From CAYJXA01 sp964404595 (GTDB lineage Archaea; Nanobdellota; Nanobdellia; Woesearchaeales; GW2011-AR9): a DNA stretch of 19,549 nt. Below are positions 15,602-19,549 of this stretch, piece after piece. The stretch covers positions 1 to 19,549 of the forward strand of contig CAYOKQ010000028.1 in the NCBI GenBank assembly GCA_964404595.1. The letters run 5' to 3'. The notes beneath the pieces were generated by a model, which made no database searches, had not been told where the DNA came from, and was given only the letters and a program-made list of their open reading frames with translations. Numbering within the stretch: position 1 is the first letter of the stretch; the number at the start of each line of letters is the position of its first letter. A program made the position numbers and the translations under genes.

Positions 15602-15718
15602 GAGCTCGTGGTCTTGCGCAGATGTCCCGCCATCTGAGAGGCGAAGCGAACTGCGCCAAACGGAAATGCCAGGCGAGCGAACTGCGCAAACAACACCAGC
15701 TCTAATCAGCAAACATAT
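15602..15718 (+). ncRNA. Structured leader of tRNA-Val beginning with a copy of the tRNA 5' end
   Basis: The first 17 bases match the tRNA-Val 5' end (15719-15735) at 15 of 17 positions. The changes include A for G at position 2, which would break acceptor pairing, so this copy is not the working 5' end. The segment folds on itself: GAGCT (15602) with AGCTC (15698-15702), GGT with ACC, and TTGCGCAG (15614-15621) with CTGCGCAA (15682-15689). Inside are CAGATG/CATCTG and two near-identical repeats, at 15640-15661 and 15672-15691. Each repeat holds a CTGCGC that can pair with the same GCGCAG, so two alternative folds exist. Its function is unknown. Confidence 0.6.
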
Positions 15719-15738
15719 GGGCTCGTGGTCTAGCGGCT

Positions 15739-15756
15739 ATCTCGTAAAGACCGTAG
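15739..15756 (+). other. tRNA-Val intron 1, 18 nt, D-loop position 20a/21 (non-canonical)
   Basis: The BHB is complete. Exon GCGG (15733-15736) pairs with intron CCGT (15751-15754). Bulges are CT|A (15737-15739) and AG|A (15755-15757). The inner helix TCT/AGA closes a 5-base loop. Splicing gives GTCT-AGCGGCTA-TGAC. At 18 nt it is little more than the recognition motif. Confidence 0.92.
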
Positions 15757-15795
15757 ATGACATCGCCTTCACAAGGCGGGGATCAAGGGTTCGAA

Positions 15796-15830
15796 GGCAG
15801 TACCAGAGTTTTTGGTGAACTGATCGAAAG
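15796..15830 (+). other. tRNA-Val intron 2, T-loop position 59/60 (non-canonical)
   Basis: This 35-nt intron has a central helix of exon TTCG (15790-15793) with intron CGAA (15825-15828). Bulges are AA|G (15794-15796) and AG|T (15829-15831). The intron then folds through CAGT/ACTG and ACCA/TGGT. Splicing restores T-loop TTCGAAT exactly. Confidence 0.9.
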
Positions 15831-15877
15831 TCCCTTCGAGCCCATATTTTATTATCAATAGAAGAGTATGCTACACA

Positions 15878-15897
15878 TTCATAATCTATAAATAGGG
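15878..15897 (+). repeat. 20-bp promoter-containing repeat, copy 1
   Basis: ATTCATAATCTATAAATAGG occurs exactly here and at 17389-17408. Both copies lie just downstream of tRNA-Val sequence and upstream of a gene. CTATAAATAG inside it is a likely TATA box, here about 30 bases before the ATG at 15924. Confidence 0.8.
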
Positions 15898-15923
15898 AGG
15901 TAATTGCTGAAAGTTATTAGACA

Positions 15924-16292
15924 ATGGATAGACTACACCCACATGCGTTAGTAGGATCATTTGTACATAGTTATGAAACTATTATGTTTCCCTATCTTCG
16001 TAAAGGTGATGCTTCAACCCCCTATCCTGCGATTTTAGATGCTATCGATAGAGCACGAGAAGTTAAAAAATTCCCAGAAGAGATGGATTATAGTCCCCGA
16101 GCATTAGCATTGTATGATGGTGCAATACGTGAACTAAGCTGCTTAGTAAGAGCAGTGGAAAAAAGAGCTGGCAAAGAATTAATATCACATTTTATTGCCA
16201 TTGCTGACCGCCATGTGAGCGATATTGAATTAACTCTGTCCAGAGATGAAATATATAAAAAATATAGAAACCAACCTACTGACGAAAATTAA
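15924..16292 (+). CDS. Unrecognised small soluble protein
   Basis: I do not recognise this 122-residue, largely helical and charged protein; no signal peptide or membrane segment is visible. It contains a few His residues in the N-terminal part (HPHALVGSFVH) and a C-terminal helix ISHFIAIADRHVSDIELTL. ATG 15924 is used, with the repeat-borne TATA box about 30 bases upstream. A GGGAGG at 15896-15901 is too far (about 22 bases) to act as a normal ribosome site for this start. Its 3' end overlaps the convergent TOPRIM gene by 17 bases. It lies between the tRNA-Val gene and its downstream fragment. Confidence 0.6.
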   Translation: MDRLHPHALVGSFVHSYETIMFPYLRKGDASTPYPAILDAIDRAREVKKFPEEMDYSPRALALYDGAIRELSCLVRAVEKRAGKELISHFIAIADRHVSDIELTLSRDEIYKKYRNQPTDEN

Positions 16293-16647
16293 TCTTCTTC
16301 TCTTCCAAATTCCTCAAATACGTCACCAATCCTTCAATATGGCTTAGATTTGTTTCTTTGAACAGAAAATGACGCAAGGTATTATTGATCTTTATACCAT
16401 GATGAATGCAATCATGCTGGATTCTGCGGTACAGTTCTTTTCCCTTTTTGTCCAAGTCGGTGAGAATGACTACTTCCTTGCCTGGAATTCGCTCTACAAT
16501 TTTATACAAAGGGGTGCTTAAGGTAAAAATATTCTGCAAGCCTAATTCCTGCAAAGCTTTTTTATCGTTCCTGCCTTCAACGATGATGGGAATATTAGAA
16601 TGGATTATTTCGTCGAGCAAGAGGGTTATATTTTCGATTGTATCCAT
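16276..16647 (-). CDS. Small archaeal TOPRIM-domain protein (UPF0292-like)
   Basis: This 123-residue single TOPRIM domain has the catalytic glutamate motif IIVEGRNDKKAL (E24) and the metal-binding ILTDLDKKGKEL (D64, D66). It is close in size and motif order to the archaeal UPF0292 family, related to RNase M5 and the primase TOPRIM fold. A magnesium-dependent nuclease or nucleotidyl-transfer role in RNA or DNA processing is possible but not established. The protein may sit in one minus-strand unit with the toxin-antitoxin pair upstream (16669-17263), 21 bases away. Confidence 0.85.
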   Translation of the reverse strand: MDTIENITLLLDEIIHSNIPIIVEGRNDKKALQELGLQNIFTLSTPLYKIVERIPGKEVVILTDLDKKGKELYRRIQHDCIHHGIKINNTLRHFLFKETNLSHIEGLVTYLRNLEEKKINFRQ

Positions 16648-16668
16648 ATTTTGAAAGTAGATTTTATT

Positions 16669-17001
16669 CTAAATCTCTATCACAAACTTATGTTTCCCTT
16701 CCTGATAAATATGTCCTTTTTCAGGCAAATTTCTATGTTGGACGAAACTACTTGGAAACCTCACTGTGACTGTATTTCCTGTTTTCCACAATTTTATTTC
16801 TTTTCGTTCTATTCCCCACAGGCCTTCTTCCTTTAACTTTTCTTCAACTAAAAGCATGGAATGCTCAGGGAGATATTTCGTTTTACACTTAACACATATC
16901 TCTACATCTAAGATTCCACAATCTATATTATCTTGTATTACTCGTTCTTTTTTCCATTCAAGGAAGCCTCCACAAGGACACGGTATTTTTTCAGTTTTCA
17001 T
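16669..17001 (-). CDS. Putative antitoxin: YgiT/MqsA-type zinc finger plus AbrB-like domain
   Basis: This 110-residue protein has an N-terminal zinc-binding part with cysteines C8, C10, C36 and C39 (CPCGG ... CVKC). The C-terminal half, LWKTGNTVTVRFPSSF ... GHIYQEGKHKFVIEI, resembles a SpoVT/AbrB swapped-hairpin DNA-binding domain. MqsA-type antitoxins likewise combine a zinc finger that binds the toxin with a DNA-binding domain that represses the operon. It overlaps the upstream DUF4258-like gene by 11 bases, giving toxin-then-antitoxin order. Confidence 0.75.
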   Translation of the reverse strand: MKTEKIPCPCGGFLEWKKERVIQDNIDCGILDVEICVKCKTKYLPEHSMLLVEEKLKEEGLWGIERKEIKLWKTGNTVTVRFPSSFVQHRNLPEKGHIYQEGKHKFVIEI

Positions 17002-17263
17002 TTTCCAGTAGGACGGTAATTGGATAAATCTTTTTAAATTTCTCTAACTCAAATTGGCGGTAAACAACTTTAAACCACCGATACTCAGCTACAATACTCC
17101 CATCGGCCTTTAACTTTTTTGCACCATATTGAACTGCATCTTTAATATTCATGATGCCTATACCGCGCAATTGTATTCTGTCGATGGCATGTTCGGAACG
17201 CTTGGCACTATCTTCCCACTTTTTGATATTTCGATATTCTATATTAACTCTAATCTCACTCAT
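16991..17263 (-). CDS. Putative DUF4258-like toxin
   Basis: This 90-residue protein contains the pattern EHAIDRIQLRGIGIMNIKDAVQYG cut here at the last residues. It has the H, R, RGI, I and A positions seen in DUF4258, a family related to RelE-type toxins and often coupled to YgiT-type zinc-finger antitoxins. Strands VAEYRWFKVVYRQF and ITVLLENEN follow. ATG 17263 is preferred over an upstream in-frame TTG (17272), because a TATA-like ATATA (minus strand, near 17276-17280) is already close. The toxin function is inferred from family pairing and operon structure. Confidence 0.68.
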   Translation of the reverse strand: MSEIRVNIEYRNIKKWEDSAKRSEHAIDRIQLRGIGIMNIKDAVQYGAKKLKADGSIVAEYRWFKVVYRQFELEKFKKIYPITVLLENEN

Positions 17264-17284
17264 TTTATACAAAAGTATATAGAA

Positions 17285-17293
17285 TTATATAAA
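17285..17293 (+). promoter_or_regulatory. TATA box before the tRNA-Val 5' fragment
   Basis: TTATATAAA lies 28-36 bases before GGGCTCG at 17321, close to the spacing expected for tRNA promoters in this window. The fragment may therefore be transcribed. Confidence 0.5.
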
Positions 17294-17320
17294 CTTTTCG
17301 GAAAGAATGAAAAAAAACAT

Positions 17321-17387
17321 GGGCTCGTGGTCTAATGGCTACGCAAAAATGGCGTATTTTGGTCGCGTCCATTTTTTGTGTATCGCA
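17321..17387 (+). pseudogene. tRNA-Val 5' fragment with hairpin, lacking the 3' half
   Basis: GGGCTCGTGGTCTA is identical to the tRNA-Val 5' end, followed by ATGGCTA (GCGGCTA in the intact gene), so the match extends to A21. A hairpin then replaces the D-loop intron: CGCAAAAATGG (17342-17352) pairs with CCATTTTTTGTG (17369-17380). TATCGC resembles the start of the anticodon stem, and the tRNA then stops. The following 20 bases equal the repeat downstream of the complete tRNA-Val. It looks like a duplicated and internally deleted tRNA-Val locus. A split-tRNA 5' half is the alternative. Confidence 0.65.
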
Positions 17388-17388
17388 A

Positions 17389-17408
17389 ATTCATAATCTA
17401 TAAATAGG
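17389..17408 (+). repeat. 20-bp promoter-containing repeat, copy 2
   Basis: This is the exact second copy of the repeat at 15878-15897. Its CTATAAATAG lies about 22-31 bases before the ATG at 17430 and is the likely promoter of that gene. Confidence 0.8.
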
Positions 17409-17429
17409 CACTACTCTCGTGAGTTCACC

Positions 17430-18464
17430 ATGAAATTAAAGCATATAATTCCACTTGCAGCTATGCTCGGTCTTAGCACCTGTGATAAAAATGAGTTTGA
17501 GGATAAGTTAGAGATCTCGTCAGATAATACTTTGGATGCTGCTGTTTCGGGTACAGGTATTGAATTTTCATTGACACGAGATGAGAAAAGGCCTTCATGT
17601 AATTTTCCAGTTTCGGCGATTGAATTAGAATATGCTTTAGGTAAATTATATACTGATGCTGGAAGAGCAAAAGTTGTTACTACCATCATTGATTATCTTG
17701 GTTTTTTGGGATGGGTGGAGGCAACTGGGGGGCCTTTAACAGGTTGCATAGGAGATAGAGTGCCCATAGGCAAGGAAAGAATTTTAGCAGCAATTAACCA
17801 TCATAGGAAAAAAAATATTAAAGCAGCTGTTCAACTTGCCTTTGACGCAATGATAGCAACTAAAGATTATACGACCTTTGGCAATATACGATTTCTAGCT
17901 TTGGAAGGTGCAAGAAATCCTGCGGTACCATCTACTGAAAGAGCTCAGCTGTATTTGGAGGCAAGCAAGCACGGGAATCAATCATACGAAGAAAACACAC
18001 ACTTAGCTCAAGAAGCGGTGACATATTTTGTTTCTACTGGCCAAACCAAGCATGCCAAAGCATTACTCGACAATCTTTTGCCTGATACGGCTATTACTGA
18101 AAATCAAGCAGGCAACGTGAAGGAATTACTAATTCCACCATCCATAAAAGTACGGAAGGATAAACTTCTTGCTTTATTGGCAGATGCTAATGATTCTGTA
18201 AATAATGGTCGTTTTATACCTAGGCCGATATACGATCCCGCAAATCCTTGCAAGAGTTTAGCTGTTCAAATAGAACAGGAAAAAGTAGATTATCACATTG
18301 ATGAAATAGCAAGAAAATCTCAATGTAAGCTATCTTTGATTCTTCGAGCATACGAAACCAGCGGGCGCTTTGTGAGTGCTATGTCATTGGCTCGGAACAA
18401 AGGATTTATGTCCCAAGCCAAAACATATGAGATTATTGTTGCTGCGGTACAGCGTTGTCTTTGA
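17430..18464 (+). CDS. Unrecognised lipoprotein-like protein with helical repeats
   Basis: I do not recognise this 344-residue protein. The N-terminus has a basic start (MKLK), a hydrophobic stretch and LSTC with Cys18, a plausible lipobox for membrane anchoring outside the cell. The rest is mostly helical with segments such as NIKAAVQLAFDAMIA, AQLYLEASKHGN, LAQEAVTYFVSTGQTKHAKALLDNL and LILRAYETSGRFVSAMSLARNKG. These resemble TPR or Sel1-type antiparallel repeats used for protein contacts. An NPCKSL segment and several cysteines lie in the second half. Its promoter is the second copy of the 20-bp repeat, directly after the tRNA-Val fragment. Confidence 0.65.
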   Translation: MKLKHIIPLAAMLGLSTCDKNEFEDKLEISSDNTLDAAVSGTGIEFSLTRDEKRPSCNFPVSAIELEYALGKLYTDAGRAKVVTTIIDYLGFLGWVEATGGPLTGCIGDRVPIGKERILAAINHHRKKNIKAAVQLAFDAMIATKDYTTFGNIRFLALEGARNPAVPSTERAQLYLEASKHGNQSYEENTHLAQEAVTYFVSTGQTKHAKALLDNLLPDTAITENQAGNVKELLIPPSIKVRKDKLLALLADANDSVNNGRFIPRPIYDPANPCKSLAVQIEQEKVDYHIDEIARKSQCKLSLILRAYETSGRFVSAMSLARNKGFMSQAKTYEIIVAAVQRCL

Positions 18465-18527
18465 AGAAAAATAATTTCCTGAAAATATTTAATATTCATT
18501 GTTTTTGATTTCTTAAATGTTTCTTCG

Positions 18528-19549
18528 TTATTGTGCCAAATACCCTCCCTTTTGTAAATTCCACAACTTGCGGTATAACCCCTCTTGCGCAATCAAGTCT
18601 TTATGGTTTCCCTGCTGCACAATCTTTCCCTGATCTAAGACCACAATAGTGTCTGCATTCATCACTGTCGATAATCTATGGGCGATAATAATGGTGGTCC
18701 TTCCTTTCATCAATTTCTGAAGATCATGCTGTATTTCGTGCTCGGTGCTTGAATCAAGCGAAGAGGTGGCTTCATCAAGTACCAATATTTTTTTATTGGC
18801 AAGAATAGCCCTGGCGATAGAGACTCGCTGTTTTTCTCCCCCTGATAACTTAACACCGCGCTCACCGACAATCGTATTTTCCTGATGTGGAAATTGTTGT
18901 ACCACTCGATCAAGCTGCGCAAATTTCATCGCCTGCAGAACCTGCCTTCGCGATGCCCGCGGATTGGAAAAAGACACATTATTGTAAATCGTGTCATCAA
19001 ATAATAGGCATTCCTGAGGCACAATGCTCAGTTCAGCACGCAGGGATTCTTGTTTCCATTGCTTTATATCTTGTTTATCAATTTTTATTTGGCCCTCGGG
19101 TACATCATAGAGCCGATAGAGTAATTTAATCAAGGTGGTTTTACCCGAACCTGAAGGGCCAACTAAAGCTACTTTTTTATTTTTTGGGATATGAAGAGAG
19201 AAATTCTCAAAGAGCTTTCTTTTCTGATACCCAAAAGAGATCTGGTTAAATTCAATGGTGCCATCTTTGATTCTCATTGCTGCTGCCTTTGGTGAATCCT
19301 TGATTTCGTTAGTGATTTTTGCATACTGAAACAAAGATTCAAAATCGGCCATGACCCGATAGAAGTCGCGAATGCCACGCACGAAGCCAAATAACGAGCC
19401 GATGATATTACCATACGCTGCGTAAATAAAAGCGATCGTTCCCAGCGACATTTCTCCATGGATGAATTGCATCAGGGGGAAGTAGATGACCGCAAAAGTA
19501 CCGGCTCCTAAAATGGTTGTTTGCCAAAAATCCAGTTTTCGGCTAAAAT
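18528..19549 (-). CDS. ABC exporter with fused membrane and ATPase domains, cut by the right window edge
   Basis: The frame stays open to the right edge, so the ATG at 19472 is internal and only the last part of the membrane domain (IYAAYGNIIGSLFGFVRG) is seen. The ATPase domain is complete: Walker A GPSGSGKTT, Q-loop VPQECLLFDDTI, signature LSGGEKQR, Walker B ILVLDEATSSLDS and switch IIIAHRLST. This arrangement is that of homodimeric or heterodimeric ABCB/MsbA-type exporters. The substrate is unknown. It converges with the lipoprotein-like gene, 63 bases apart. Confidence 0.95.
   Translation of the reverse strand, partial: FSRKLDFWQTTILGAGTFAVIYFPLMQFIHGEMSLGTIAFIYAAYGNIIGSLFGFVRGIRDFYRVMADFESLFQYAKITNEIKDSPKAAAMRIKDGTIEFNQISFGYQKRKLFENFSLHIPKNKKVALVGPSGSGKTTLIKLLYRLYDVPEGQIKIDKQDIKQWKQESLRAELSIVPQECLLFDDTIYNNVSFSNPRASRRQVLQAMKFAQLDRVVQQFPHQENTIVGERGVKLSGGEKQRVSIARAILANKKILVLDEATSSLDSSTEHEIQHDLQKLMKGRTTIIIAHRLSTVMNADTIVVLDQGKIVQQGNHKDLIAQEGLYRKLWNLQKGGYLAQ

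Larger units (their letters stand above)
15719..15844 (+). tRNA. tRNA-Val (anticodon CAC) interrupted by two non-canonical introns
   Basis: Acceptor GGGCTCG (15719-15725) pairs with CGAGCCC (15837-15843), and the discriminator is A. The D-stem is GTCT/TGAC. Anticodon stem TCGCC/GGCGG encloses the loop TTCACAA, anticodon CAC at 15770-15772, with no anticodon-loop intron. The variable loop is GGATC and T-stem is AAGGG/CCCTT. Introns of 18 nt (15739-15756) and 35 nt (15796-15830) interrupt the D- and T-loops. Removing both leaves a 73-nt tRNA with canonical D-loop and T-loop TTCGAAT. An AT-rich tail follows. Confidence 0.95.

Noticed and set aside
15600..15818. A 72-codon open frame over the tRNA-Val region
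   Set aside because: It overlaps the structured leader and the complete tRNA-Val with both introns; the protein has no recognisable feature.

Overview
The window is archaeal. It carries archaeal/eukaryal-type translation factors (the C-terminal two thirds of EF-2, and EF-1A), uS10, a proteasome beta subunit and the KH/beta-CASP termination nuclease aCPSF1 (FttA). Promoters are TATA-box type, often about 25 to 30 bases before the start codon, and the tRNA genes contain bulge-helix-bulge (BHB) introns. The AT-rich compact layout, small unknown proteins and decayed tRNA pieces suggest a DPANN-like lineage, but that placement is inference.

Layout. 1-6383: a disrupted str-type locus. EF-2 (partial) is separated from EF-1A and uS10 by an ISH3-like transposase, a PLP aminotransferase that lacks its N-terminal arm, and a two-TM K+ channel. 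6438-7124: a small kinase-like protein. 7220-7475: tRNA-Ser(UGA) with two introns and an unusual leader. 7572-10136: proteasome beta subunit followed by FttA. 10169-13863: radical SAM enzyme, saccharopine-dehydrogenase-like oxidoreductase and MFS transporter. 13917-17410: an accessory zone with tRNA-Leu(CAG), tRNA-Val(CAC), several tRNA fragments, two toxin-antitoxin-like pairs, a TOPRIM protein and unknown genes. 17430-19549: an unrecognised lipoprotein-like protein and the C-terminal part of an ABC exporter that runs off the right edge.

The main discovery is in the tRNA genes. All three complete tRNAs are interrupted, five introns in total. Four lie at non-canonical sites: Ser 20/21, Val 20a/21, Leu 54/55 and Val 59/60. 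Each of the four has a 4-bp central helix between two 3-nt bulges and restores a textbook D- or T-loop when removed; the smallest is 18 nt. The fifth is a canonical 37/38 intron in tRNA-Ser with an imperfect BHB.

A second layer surrounds these genes. The tRNA-Ser and tRNA-Val promoters point at an extra upstream copy of the tRNA's own 5' end, which folds into a hairpin leader before the real tRNA. A tRNA-Leu 3'-end copy and a tRNA-Val 5'-end copy lie away from their parent genes, and each parent/fragment pair brackets a toxin-antitoxin-like pair. This suggests repeated insertion or duplication at tRNA genes, or possibly split-tRNA pieces.
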